From assembly GCF_001653235.2 (NCBI RefSeq), contig NC_035794.1, forward strand, positions 4,092,001 through 4,156,000: a stretch of 64,000 nucleotides of DNA. Reading direction: 5' to 3'. Source of the stretch: Pochonia chlamydosporia 170 (Eukaryota > Ascomycota > Sordariomycetes > Hypocreales > Clavicipitaceae). The translations under genes were made by a program, and so were the position numbers. Position 1 is the stretch's first letter; each line of letters begins with the position of its first letter. The notes under the pieces are model-generated. The model was not told the origin of the DNA and did no database searches. It saw only the letters and a program-made list of their open reading frames with translations. Below are positions 33,958 through 45,700 of the stretch, piece after piece.

Positions 33958-34914
33958 GGAATAGATGTTTTACTACGGCCTGTTATCCAGGGCCGGCCAG
34001 GCAGACTCTACGCGCCAGGCAAAGGCTCAGGGCATGTGAGCGCCTACGTGTCATCGCGCTTTCAGCTCTGAATGCTATCACATGTGTAGTGAGAAATGGT
34101 CCATGGCTTTTTTTGTTACAGAGCAGAGCTGATGGAATCATAGAAAATACAGACATGCTTCACAATGCTAGCCGCTTTAAGCGACAAATCCCAAATGGTC
34201 GGCAGGGTAATGTTTGCTCGTTGTCGTCGCGAAAAAGCAATGTCGGAAAAAGCAAAACCATATCAGCCGCCCCCCCGCCCCCCTTCTTCTCTTTTTAGTA
34301 ACTGAAGGCTATGTGGATTTAGTCATCTGGCTGGTAATTTTGAAGATTGGGGTGTGATACGTAGGGGTCTTGTTGGTCAAGTGTCTTCGGCGTGCTGTCT
34401 AGCCTTGGGATAGTTCCCGTGTCTCTTGCTGTGCATAGTCTGGTCATTTGGACGGTGATTCTGAAGATTGTGGCATGTGGTGGTGTGGATAGTCGGTCAT
34501 CATTGCTGTCAGGGACTGGCCGGGCCATGCTGCACACGAGTTATCACGGTCCGACGGGTCATCTGCTGGTGAAGTGTCAGGGGTTGGCCGGGTCATCTGT
34601 CCACGAAGTCGGTAGTATTTCGTGGGTGGAGGACACGGTTTGTATGTGGAGGTATCGTGTCTACGTGAGGAAGGGAGGTGGTGCGGGAAGAGGTGCGGGA
34701 AGGCAGGTGCGGTCTGGGGAATTGGTGGTGTGGCCGATATTGAGAGAGAGGTCAGATCGAATGGGGGTGGTATAATCTGGACGGCGTCAGCGCAGGAGCC
34801 GAGATGGAGTTTTGCGCGGTATAGAGGAGATGCAGAGATCCCAAGGTTATAGCTTTGGGAATAATAGAATCACGTCCACAACAGAGATAGTGAAGATTCG
34901 ACGGGTCGGGGAAA
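33958..34914. other. divergent leader between the two Helitron ORFs
   Basis: This 957-bp interval lies between divergent starts and probably contains both promoters. It includes a C-rich run near 34270. I see no gene. Confidence 0.5.
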
Positions 34915-37900
34915 ATGCCAGGCGCGCTGCAGAACAGCCGAGTGATGAGAGGTCAGGGTGACGAATCTAGAAGTGTCGAGGCCCTGAAGACGGTGAGCCG
35001 TATCTGGGGCGTAGACAAGGTTCAGTATTACCAGTGGGCGTATAGTGGGATCAATTTCTGCAACAAACTCTGCGCAGCGGCTCGCAAGGTGAGCGATTGG
35101 GAAGAAGCTGTAGTGAAGTTAAACATGTTGCTTCACAGACGATCCCAGCAGCTTGGACGACGGCCAATTAAGTACTCGGTCAACCCTATCGAATCGGATG
35201 ATTTGATAAACTTAAGGGCCTGGTCTCATAAGGATCCATACGTCAAGAAAAATGACCGTGAGAGAATCAGTCTAGTTTTCAGCAATCTGGCTGCCAGAGA
35301 CTTGCCGGCCGGGTTTGGTTTCGATAAATTCGGGCTGATGGTACGAAGTGGACAGCAACAGTCAGGCGGCGATCAGCTTTCGCGGGAGGAGATAGAAAGC
35401 CGGAGTCCTTGGGATGGCGGTGACTGGGTTCGAGACCGCACTGAAGGGCGCCTGCGGGAAGGACACGGGAATCTGGCGCGTTTGAGGACGGTGAGGCGCA
35501 TCTGGGGCGGAGACAAGGTTCAATATTACCAGTGGGCGCATAGGGGAGAAGATTTCTGCAAAAAACTCTGCACAGCGGCCCGTCAGGTGAGCGACTGGGA
35601 TGAAGCTGTAGTGAAGTTGAACAGGTTGATTCACAGACGAGCTGAGCAAATTGGGCGACGCAAAGTCAAGCAATCGGTCGACCCTATTGATCCGGATGAT
35701 TTAGTAAATCTGAAAGCTTGGTCTCATAAAGATCCATATGTCAAGAAGAAGGATCGCGAAGGAATCGCGCTGTCTCTCAGCAAGTTGGCTGTCACAGATC
35801 TGCCAGCCGGTTTTGGCTTCGACAAGTTCGGGCTGATGGTACGAACGGAAGAGCGACAACTAGGAAGCGTTGAAGAGAGTGGTTTAGGTGTGGGGCGCTG
35901 CAATCGGCAGAATGTGGTACATACGGGTGGCAAACAAGTCAGGACGGACAGGAACCGCCGGCGGACCAAGGTCAGAAGGCCGAGAGACGGCTTCGCAAGC
36001 AAAGCCGTTGCTAGGCCGGGGGACCTATTTCGGGCGTTCAGGCGCGTGCGCGACGGGGACGAACAGGCCACGGCGCAGGTAAATCCGGGCTCGAGAGAAA
36101 TTCGTGGGTCTTCGTTGGGGGTTTTGGGACGCTTGGAAGTGCGCGAGGGAGAGAGTATGGCGCTTGCGGGTATCGGCATCCGAATCTCGGCAGACGTAAT
36201 TCGGGCTGCGCAAAATGATTTGGGACAGGCCAGGGCGGAGAAGGATGCTCGGCGAGGGGAGAAGAAGAGGCAGGGTCCTAGTAACACAGATGGACTGCGA
36301 TCAAAACGTGCTAGAATCATGGTCCGCCAGGAGAGAACTGAGAGCGATCAAGTGGAGGACCTTGCCAGTGTTCTGCGCTGCATGAATGAAGAATTTGCGG
36401 AGAAAGAGCGATTGTCCCACAGCCAGGAATGGAGTATTCCTGTTTCTCTTGAGAAGAAGGTGTCCACCGTCCAGGAATACTACAGTGCGTTCCATGACGT
36501 GAGCACCCTGCCGATACATACCTGCACGATCTGTTATCTGAAGTATGCTAGAGTGGATCTGGGTGAGGTTGATTGGGATCGGTGGGTGGTAAGTATCGTC
36601 GAGAAACGTGACAATTCACCTTTTAGGTGCAGGCGGTGCTTTCTGCCGGGAAAGAAGATTGTGGCTTGTTTTGACTGTCTGAAGCACCTTAAAAGAGGTG
36701 CCTTGTCTCCTGCAGCCCAGTTGCATACTAGGCTCGGGTGCGAACATATGTTTCCCGACGAGTTGAAGGGCCTTACGCCGATCGAGGAAAAGCTTATCGC
36801 GCTGAACTCCTGTTATGGGTTCATCACCAAGTACAGTTTAGCAGACAGGCACAGGCAGAGTGTGAGATATCCGAAGCATGTTAAGGGCAACATCACAGTC
36901 TTCCCCAATAACGTGCAAGAGCTAGTGAGAGATGTCCTACCTCACCCGCTATTGAAGGTGCTGGATGAGGTGCACGTGTCCTGGCAGGGTGTTGAGAAAC
37001 CAGCATCGAGCGATCTTTCAGCGCTTTTGTCGGTGCGGGGCGGCGCCGCGTCGTGGAGAGGGCGCTGGTATGGCTAAAGAGGTACAATCCTCTATATGCC
37101 GATATCCATATTGATACCGCGGAAATGGATAGCTGGGGTACGGCCGTACATGGCGTACCCTCTCAGATCTACGATCGTTTGGAGCGGAACGAGCCGTCGG
37201 CGTCGGAGAAGGCACGAACAGAGCCAGTTGTTCCACGGACAGAGCGTGGTCTGGAAGAGGACGGACCCGTTGATATCCGCCATGTTCTAGCTATGCTCGG
37301 CCAAGGAGACGATTTTGTTGCAGATCCAGCCGAGGGGAGTGAGCAGGCTAACGCAGTCGGCGAAGATGGAAATGAGGAGGAGGCGGAGCTTGAGAGTGGC
37401 GCCGAGGTGATCCACGAGATCATCTCGTCCGGGATGTTCGCTCTCGATGACCAGCCGGACATCAGGGATGCGGAAAAGTTGCAGCGCGTTTGCGACGCTC
37501 TGAGCCAGGAGGCTGTTCGCGACGACAAGGGGGCAAGTGATTGTGCGGGGTCGGCCGAGGTGCGGCGTGGATACACATCCGAACCTTATATTGTTGTGTC
37601 CCGTGGCGAGGAATTTGCCGATTCCTTTGATACGCGGTTCTTTGCAAAGGCATTTCCGACGCTGTTCCCGGTCGGAAATGGAGGCCCACGGCAAGCGGAG
37701 GAGAGCGTCGCGGACACGGCAGGGGACGGGGAAATGGTCCTTGACGCGGACGCCACAGCGCGGAGTCTAGTGTCGTCCCGGAACATGAGCCTGGAGACAT
37801 GGGCAGGCTTGGTTCTCCAGCGTCACGGCGGTCGCTTTGCGACACACCACGTCTTCGCCTTTCTCGTCTTTAACATGGGCGTCAGGTCAAGGAACCGCCG

Positions 37901-40900
37901 GGTGAGCATGCTAAGCGTGAGAAGGAAGAATTTCCGCGAAGTGGAGCGTATTGTTCGATCGCTGACCGCAGAGAGGCTGGGGGAGGCCAGGGCTGAGTTA
38001 GAGGAATCCGGGAAAACTGTCGACGAGGCAGTCAACAAGCTGTTAAGGAGCCTGTCTCTGTAAGGGTTTCGCCAGCCGATGTCAAGGGAGAATCGTTTAA
38101 GTATGCGGCGGAAGATCAAGGCCCTCGTAATTCGGTACGGCATTCCGGCCATTTGGTTCACGCTGAACCCAAATGATATCACGAACCCAGTCAAGCTCAG
38201 GCTCGCGGCACACCGCTTCCGGGACCCGGACGAGGCCGAGGCCTTCTTAACGAGTCTCGACCTGGCATACAAGCGGGCGAGGCTGGCGATTTCGGACCCT
38301 CTCAGCTCGGCAATTTTCTTCCACAGGGAGATCGAGATGTTCTTCAAGTACTATGTGAGGACAGGGGAGGACTCGGTGTTCGGGCGTATCAGTCAATACT
38401 TTGGAGCTGTGGAGACCAACGAGCGCGGCGCGCTCCACCTCCACGGCATTCTCTGGCTTCAAGGGAACATGCATCTGAGCTCCATCCTCAAAGATGTGCA
38501 GGGGGAGGACCAGGCAACATATCGTGATCGGGTGATCCAGTACGTAGACAGCGTCTTCGCGGAGGTAAGTTTCTGCCGCATAATGTCCTAATCCAATACA
38601 GTCGTTTAACACGGGGCAAACGATGCAGGACCTCGACCAAGCGGCATCCGCGGCAGTTCAGGCGGAGAGGTCTGTGACGTCAGATATATCATGGATGTTG
38701 CAGAACAGCCACCAATTTGCCGCAGCGTTCGACGAGGAGGCAAATTTCTGCGCCGGCGCCACCCAGATACACACCCACAGCCCGACTTGTGTGAAGTATT
38801 CCATTAAGAAACAAGGGAGGAAGCGTAACCTCTGTCGGTTCAAAGCGCCTTGGAGACTTGTTGAGAAGACTGCGTTTACGGAAGACGGAGTGTTGCGGAT
38901 TCGACGCAGGCACGAATGGGTAAATCGTTGGAACAAGGCGATAGCTGTAGGGCTGCGGCACAACCATGACATATCGTTCATCGCGACCCAGTGTAAGACC
39001 TTGGCCATAGTCTACTACGTGACGAACTATGCAACCAAAGTGGAGGATCCCGTATGGAAGCGTGTGGCAGCTGCGGCAGACGTATTCCGCGTTCTGAAGG
39101 ACTCGACAAAGGGGTCTCAGGCGGGTGTCGCGCAGGTTGCTAGCGAGGATGACAGTCGTCAGAACAAGACGCGGCAGTTCTTGATGAGGGTTGCGAACCG
39201 GATATTCACGGAGCGGCCCTTGTCGCAGGTAGAGGTCGTCGCCAATTTGCTGGGCTACCCTACCGAGTTTGCAAACAATGACGCATGGACGTTTTTAAAT
39301 GCATCTTCCCTCTACTGGCACATCTTCCGACGGTGGAGCCACCTGCGAAGCGCGAGTGGTATGGAGCATGTGGACGAGCCTATGGACGAGACGGTCCTTC
39401 TGGAGGAAGCTGGGGAGAGGGTCTCCTTTGTGCAGGCATACCCGCACCGTGGCAGACTTCTGCAAGGCCTGTCACTGTACGACTATATGTCCTTGGTCAA
39501 ACTGAAGCGGAAGGGCAAGAGGGCAGCTACTTGGGGCGAGCTGGAGTTTGACAGTGTCTGGCCGCTCTCGCAGATGTGGGTGCAGGCATTGCGGAGGCCG
39601 GGTAGGCATGCCGTCGTCTGTCTGGACGGCTACCTCTGCATGGATTTTGGCGAGGAAGAGGAGCTCTATCACAGGAGGTATGTACGCCCCAGTGGCCATC
39701 AGATCTGGATTGTCGTCCAAGAGCGGCAGGGTCCGGAACAAAGATTGACATTGGTAGCGCAGGGCGGCCGTACAACATCTGGCCATCTTTGTCCCGTGGG
39801 AGTCGTTCTTGTCCGAGACGTCAGGCGATATCAATACCATTTGGGAGAGACAAAAACAGGGTCTGGCTCGCAGGGTGTCATTTCTTGTAGACAACGTTCA
39901 ACTACTCCGCCGGTCCGCCGAAGACGTGAAGCGAGATGCCAGACAGTGGGCCGCCATGTCCGGAGAGACAGATCCTATGGCTGACGTGACCGAGTCGGGC
40001 ATGGCTGATGGCGATGATGAGCTGGGAATAGGGTACCGGTCAGACAATATCGGCAATGCAGTTCGCCTCATTGACGTTTTCAGAAATGCGGTAGGAAGTG
40101 GTCAGATCACGACCGGATCAAAAGAAATCTCGACAATGGTGCAGGAACTGTGCCGATTTCAGGTAGCGTCCCTGTGCTCGACGGATGATCTGCGTGCCAC
40201 GGTGGTTATAGAGCGAGGACCAAGAACACTCGGCCTCCGAGGACACCCGTCTTCGGGGGCAGAGATCCCGAGACAGGAACAGGTCAGGTCTATTAAATCG
40301 CAGCAAATAAGCGCGTCCAAGGAGAGGGAGAGGATGATCCAGGGGGTGCAGAGCCTGGGCAGCAACAACACGACCGGTCACAGTAGAGCTGCGTACAGTG
40401 TCCTTCACGGCTTCGGCGAGGACGACATCTCCATAACGGCCGCAGACTCGGAGACTGTCGCCGGGGCCACAGGCCCGTCAACGAGCATCGGGTTTGGGCC
40501 GGCCACGTCGTTTCTGGAGGCAGGGAGGCAGCTCGCCGTGTCCTTCACGCTCAACCAAAGACAGAGCATTGCCCTCCGACTGATATGCCGTCAATTGGAC
40601 CGAGTGCGTCGCGATGAGCGAGGTACTCCCCAGCTCTGCCAATTTGTCGGAGGCGAAGGCGGCACTGGAAAGTCGCGGGTCATCGAAGCTATCGCCGCGC
40701 TGTTTGCAAGCAAAGGAATATCGCATCGTCTGCTGGTAACGGCGACATCAGGCACAGCAGCAGCACAGATCAATGGTATTACTATCCACTCCGCGTGCAA
40801 TTTGTCCAAAGGCATCTTGCGAACAAGTCTATATACGCACGTCGACGGGATTCGTTCTTCCAGCTCGGGTGACCTGTACATCGATGGCCAGGCCAGGATG

Positions 40901-42172
40901 GACTGGCAGGAGAAATGGCTGCTGATCGTTGACGAGGTCAGCATGCTTGGTGCGCGGACGTTACACGCCGCGAACGAGCAGCTGTGCAAGCTTCGGGGTT
41001 GCACGGAAGAGTTTGGCGGGATTCCCATTGTTGTCTTCTGTGGCGACTTCCACCAGTTCCGCCCCGTTCAAGAGAGGTCGATTCTCCTCCCAAGCGCTGC
41101 CATTCCGTGGGACGAAGAGAGAACGTTCAGGACGGAACAGAGATACCAGCACGACAAGGCGCATGCTCTGTGGAAGAAGTTTACCACCGTAGTCATGTTG
41201 AATGAACAAGTCCGTGCTGCTGGGGATCCACGGCTGCGCGGGCTGCTAACGCGGATCCGGGAAGGCATACAAGACCAGACCGATGTGGATCTCCTGAACA
41301 GGACGTGTTATCAGGAAGGCAGACGGATCCCGTGGGAGTCGGGCATTACAGTAGTAACGCCGCTGAACAAGAACCGGTGGAATTTGAACGTCGAGGCCGT
41401 GTTGTCTTTTCAGAAGCAACGGCAGGCACCGATGCGAATCTTCATTTCCGAGCACAAGTGGAAAGATGGGCAACCTACAGAGGAGGAGGCTCTCATGATG
41501 ATGGGCTACGGTGACGACAGCGCGATACCGGTTCCTGCGATCTTCATGTTCGTCCCCGGCATGGCTGTCGTCGTGAACCAGAACACCCATCAAGGCCTGA
41601 AAGTAGTCAACGGATCCAGATATGTGGCATTAGATGTCATTCTGGACAAGAAGTACCCAGGCTATCGCATCTCCCGTGATACCACCCTCCACTTTGGCCC
41701 CCCGGCCGGGGTCCTGCTAGCCTCCGAGTCAACAAGAGACTTGCACTTCGTAGGCATGCCACCCGGAACCGTCCTTCTTGCACCCATCAGCACAAAGATA
41801 GAGTGTCAGAGCAAGCGGCCATGGCAACAATGCGACGTTACTCGTCGGGGATTACCCTGCGCAGCCGCGTTCGCATGCACCGACTATAAGGTGCAAAGTA
41901 GGACGTTAGACCAGGTGGCACTGGAATTGCGGGGGACTCGGACGACGAATATCGACGGGAAGGCTGTTCCGGCGCAGTGCGACCCGTACAGCTTGTACGT
42001 GCAGCTGTCACGGAGCCGATCGCTAAAGGGCATAATGCTTCTGTCCAAGGCACGAGGGAAGGATTTCATAGGCAACAAAGTGCCGGACAACATGGTCGCT
42101 GCGGAGCAAGAGCTGGAAGTGCTAAGCGAGACGACAATTAAGGAGGCAGAATGCTGGGACTGGACAGAATAA
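34915..42172 (+). pseudogene. Helitron Rep/PIF1 helicase polyprotein, broken
   Basis: The gene would encode a rolling-circle transposase with an N-terminal region, a DUF6570-like Cys-rich block (CTICYLKYARVD, RCRRCF, LTPIEEKLIALNSCYGF), the Helitron N domain (IPAIWFTLNPNDITNP, with GALHLHGILWLQG as the two-His Rep motif) and a PIF1-type helicase (GGEGGTGKS Walker A, LLIVDEVSMLG Walker B). Two lesions are clear. A frameshift near 37036-37050 moves the frame from LLSVR into VVERALVWLKRYNP. A TAA at 38061-38063 falls where the frame otherwise continues (SLSL then GFRQPMSRENRL). Two GT-AG introns are still readable, 38567-38628 and 39678-39762, so the jump near 39.7 kb is splicing and not damage. 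The helicase part runs intact to 42172. The frameshift could be an assembly error, but both lesions together argue for decay. Confidence 0.88.
34990..35845 (+). repeat. tandem duplicated domain in the Helitron N-terminal region
   Basis: A block of about 119 codons beginning RIWG[VG]DKVQYYQWA and ending AGFGFDKFGLMVR occurs twice, starting near 34990 and 35488, exactly 498 bp apart. Between copies lies an unrelated acidic linker. Protein identity is high, and the phase is kept. Confidence 0.85.
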
Positions 42173-42259
42173 ACGGAGAACTAGCTAGATGCACCAATGA
42201 GGAAGCACCCTCGGAAGTGATTAGTCAGTTACGCAGTCGCCAGCCCGATGGTGGCTCGG

Positions 42260-42287
42260 CCCGCCCGCCCCGGCCTGGCGGGACGGG
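42260..42287 (+). other. GC-rich hairpin, candidate Helitron 3' terminal stem-loop
   Basis: CCCG-CCCGCC pairs with GGCGGG-A-CGGG across a 7-nt loop CCGGCCT, giving ten G-C pairs with one bulged A. It sits 88 bp after the helicase stop codon. Helitrons carry such a hairpin near their 3' end, but no clear CTRR-T terminus follows at the usual 10-12 nt. Confidence 0.5.
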
Positions 42288-42348
42288 TACCCCAGCAACA
42301 TGCGGTATTAACTAAAATCTAAGCTTAACTAACTAACTTAGCCCAGTT

Positions 42349-42376
42349 TATATATATATATATAAATATAAATATA
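42349..42376. repeat. TA-rich microsatellite
   Basis: A run of alternating TA passes into TAAATA units. It is low-complexity and AT-only, in sharp contrast to the GC-rich hairpin 60 bp away. Confidence 0.85.
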
Positions 42377-42478
42377 CAATGGGTACTGTAGGAAGGTTGC
42401 GGCGAAAAAAAGTTGCTGACCCTAGACACTGACGTTGGCACCGAGGCTGGCTATGGTATTTATTTAATGATGTAGCCC

Positions 42479-42483
42479 CTGGG
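42479..42483. repeat. target-site duplication, left copy (CTGGG)
   Basis: CTGGG abuts the left LTR and is repeated at 47920-47924 directly after the right LTR. Five base pairs is the usual duplication for Ty3/gypsy insertion. Confidence 0.93.
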
Positions 42484-42718
42484 TGTAAGGGGCTGCGCCG
42501 CTGTTTGTTCAACATAAGGGTGCCGTATGATTGTCTATCTAAAGCTAGGGAGAAAGAAAGGAGAAGAGCAAGCTCGAGGCTCGCCTCGAGCTTGCGCAGT
42601 TAAGTTGCAGTGGCAACTTAGGCGAAATTAATCCAATTACACAACCGACCGTCTGCACGGCGCCGAAGCTCCGGGCCCGGCAGAGCCGGGTCCACAGCAT
42701 CGGGCATAGCCCGTGACA
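42484..42718 (-). repeat. LTR, 3' copy relative to transcription
   Basis: It starts TGTAAGG and ends GTGACA, so it has TG...CA ends, and matches the other LTR base for base as read. The 235 bp contain four inverted repeats in a row (42568-42595, 42601-42620, 42673-42693, 42701-42713). Confidence 0.96.
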
Positions 42719-42741
42719 TTATCCCCTTCCTCCCTTCCGTC
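42719..42741 (-). promoter_or_regulatory. polypurine tract for plus-strand priming
   Basis: On minus the sequence abutting the 3' LTR is GGAAGGGAGGAAGGGGATAA. It is almost all purine and overlaps the last codons and the TAA of pol, which ends exactly at the LTR border. Confidence 0.8.
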
Positions 42742-45700
42742 CCCGACCGTGGCGCCGGGGTCCAGTAGTCGTCTGATACTTCTCCAATGGCCCGTCATAC
42801 TTCATGACTGGGCCGTAAACCGATTCAAACTCTTCCATCGCTTCTGTCTCCCGTAGAGCCTCCGCTGGCTCCCATGTTGCATCTGCATATCCACGCCAGC
42901 GTACAAATACTTCTCTAAATTTCCCGCGTCCACGGTTCTTCCAACGAGCGCAGAGGATCTCTTCCACTTCCCATTCTTGCACGCCGTTCTCCTCCTGTAT
43001 CGGCGGCGGTTGTGAGTCGTCAACTCGCTGCCCGGGTGCCGGGTCTTGTCTAGCTCGGCGAAGCAGATCGACGTGAAATCGTGGGTGTATAGAACCTGGC
43101 ACGTCTAACTCCACGACGTGTGAACTGATGACTTTTGTGACTGTGTACTTGTGGTGCAGCCAATCTAGCTTCTTGCATGGTCGTGGTGACCTGTAGTTCG
43201 CCATCGATAGCCAAACCTTATCTCCAACTTCAAATCGTTCGGCTGGCTGCCTCTTTGCATTTGTTGCCTCTTCTTGTTGCTGCTGGGAGGCGGCAATCAT
43301 AGCCTGCATATACTCCGAGACTTCCTGCAGACGGCTAAGAAGGGCGTCTGCCTTGCCTTCCTCCTTGCTCTGGGGCGGATCTGCTGGATCCTCGACAGCC
43401 ACTGGTTCTACATGGTATCCGTGTTCGACAAAGAACGGGCTGATCTTCGTCGCTGCGGATTCACGGTTGTTAAGGGCCAGCTGTGCCACTGGGAGGAAGT
43501 CCCCCCAGTCCTTCTGCATGTATGATACGTACGCCCGCAGGTATGCCTGTATCTCTTGGTTTGCTCTTTCCGGGCCCCCGTCCGTCTGTGGGTGGTATGC
43601 TGTACTTAACCGCTGCGTCACCCCGGCTAGCTTGCAGAACCTCTTCCAGAATCGACTCAGCCAGTTGCTCCCGCGGTCGCTTACGATAGACCGTGGCATT
43701 CCATGAAACCTATAGTGGCATTGTAGGAAACGTTTTGCACACGCTTCTGCCTCCATCGTGTCCATCACTTCCAGCGTTACAGCCTTCGTAAGCCGATCCA
43801 CAATTACCCAGATATATGTTGCATTGCTAGGCCCTGTAGCTGGAAGATCGGTAATAAAGTCCATTGCTAAATGACTGCGTGGTCTGTCTGGGATAGGCAG
43901 TGGTTTCAGGAACCCTCTCTTCGACTGGCGCCAAATATGGCCACGTCCGCATACGTCGCAATTTGCAACAAATCGTCGAACCAACTGCGACTGTCCCGGC
44001 CAGTAGAAACTGCGAGCCACAATCGCCAAGGTCCCCTCTCTTCCTGGGTGGCCGGCGGCAGTTGAGTCGTGTGAGTCTTGCACGATGCGCGTCCGAAGGG
44101 TGTCCTTTTCCGCCTCGCCTTGATTCCCCTTCTCTCCAGAGCCTCCAGGTACCCAGATTCGGTCTCTGAAGGTCAGTCGCTTACCAGCGTCGATGCCGCA
44201 TTCTGATATCTGTACCTTCAACCCTAGCGCGGGCGGAAAGGCCCGCTCTCGTTGCCGTACCGCCTCGTACGCTGCCCGATATATCTGGTCGTCCTTAATT
44301 ATTTCGTCCCAGAGCGCCTGTAAATCGCTGGCCTCAAACACCTTCATATCTGGCGGGGTTGGTGTTTCTAGTCCGATTCTGCTGATTCGTAGTCTTGTTG
44401 ATTCCGGAATAGAATTATCTGGGATCAATTGGATCACCCGCCCTCGTTCACGATCGTCATTTATATCCTGCGGGGCATCTTGTTCGCGGCGGGACAGCGC
44501 GTCCGGCACGGCAGCCTCACACCCGGGACGGTAGTCCAGCTTGAAGTCGAATTGTGAAAGCTCGGCAGCCCATCGGCTCTGGCGTTCCGTCAACTTTCTC
44601 CGCGTCATAAAGTATTCAAGGTTGCGGTGGTCTGTTAAGACCGTGAATGTTCCACAGCTCCTTAACTCTGCACTCCATGTGTCCAGGCACCTCATGATGG
44701 CCAACATCTCCTTGTCGTGGATCGGGTAGTTGTACTCTGCGGGCGACAGCCGCCGCGAGTAAAATGCACAAGCGTGTCGACGCCCATCCTTTCCTTCCTG
44801 GGATAATACGCCTCCAAGCGCATAGCCCGAGCAATCTGCTTCCACGAAGGTTTGCAGGGATGGATCCCACTGCCTTAGAATTGGGGCGTCGCAGAATCTT
44901 CGCTTCAGTTCTCGAAACGCCTCATCCTCTGCTTTACCCCAGCGGAAGATGACTCCTTTCTTCAATAGTGCATCTAGTGCCTTGGTAATCTGTGCATAGT
45001 CGGGAATGAAAATCCGATAGTAATTCGCAAACCCAAGGAAGCTTCTGACACCTTTTACGGTTGTTGGCACCAGCCACTCACGGATGGCCTGTTGCTTCTC
45101 AGGGTCGCAAGCAACCCCCTTGCCTGCTCGTACAATAAAGCCCAAATATTTGACTTCCTTTACGGAGAACTCGCACTTGGCCGGGTCCAGGTGCAGACCA
45201 GCATCTGCTAACGATCGGAGGACTCGACGCACTTTCATCTCGTGTTCACCCAATGTTCCGCTCGAGTAGATCAACACATCATCCAGGTACGCCGTGACGA
45301 AGTCGTCAAGGTACTTATTCAGCACGCTATTCATGTACCGCTGGAACGATGCCGGAGCGCCACTCAGGCCAAAGGGGCATACGAGCCACTCATACAGCCC
45401 GAATCTGGTCCGGAACGCCGTCTTCTCCTCGTGGCCCGGGGCCATGCGAATCTTGTGGAAGGCGGCCACGACATCTAGTTTCGTAAACCACTTGGCCCTT
45501 GTCAGATTGTTTAAAGTCTCCGCAATCAGAGGCAACGGGTAACGATCACGCTTCGTGATTGCGTTTAGTGCGCGGTAGTCGCAACAGAATCGTAAGCCGC
45601 CGTTTGGTTTCTTCACAAACAACACTGGGGCAGCTGCTGCCGAGCTGCTTGCCCGGATAAACCCTCTATCCAGCAGATCCCGCAGTGTTTTCCGCAACAC

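Larger units (their letters stand above)
32817..42287 (+). mobile_element. decayed Helitron-type rolling-circle transposon (minimal extent)
   Basis: The span covers an accessory ORF on minus, a divergent Rep/helicase gene on plus, and a GC-rich hairpin just past the helicase stop. Rep plus PIF1-type helicase in one reading unit is diagnostic of Helitrons. The element looks inactive because the large ORF has a frameshift and a nonsense codon. True ends are not identified. The right end may lie at the hairpin, or further right with the retrotransposon nested inside. Confidence 0.75.
42173..42483. other. gap between Helitron helicase and retrotransposon
   Basis: This gap of 311 bp holds a GC-rich hairpin (42260-42287), an AT microsatellite (42349-42376), and the left copy of the retrotransposon target duplication. 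It has no gene. Confidence 0.7.

Noticed and set aside
39678..39762. apparent frameshift in the Helitron gene
   Set aside because: A GT-AG intron here rebuilds a continuous protein (HRR then AAVQHLAIFVPWESF), so it is splicing and not a lesion.
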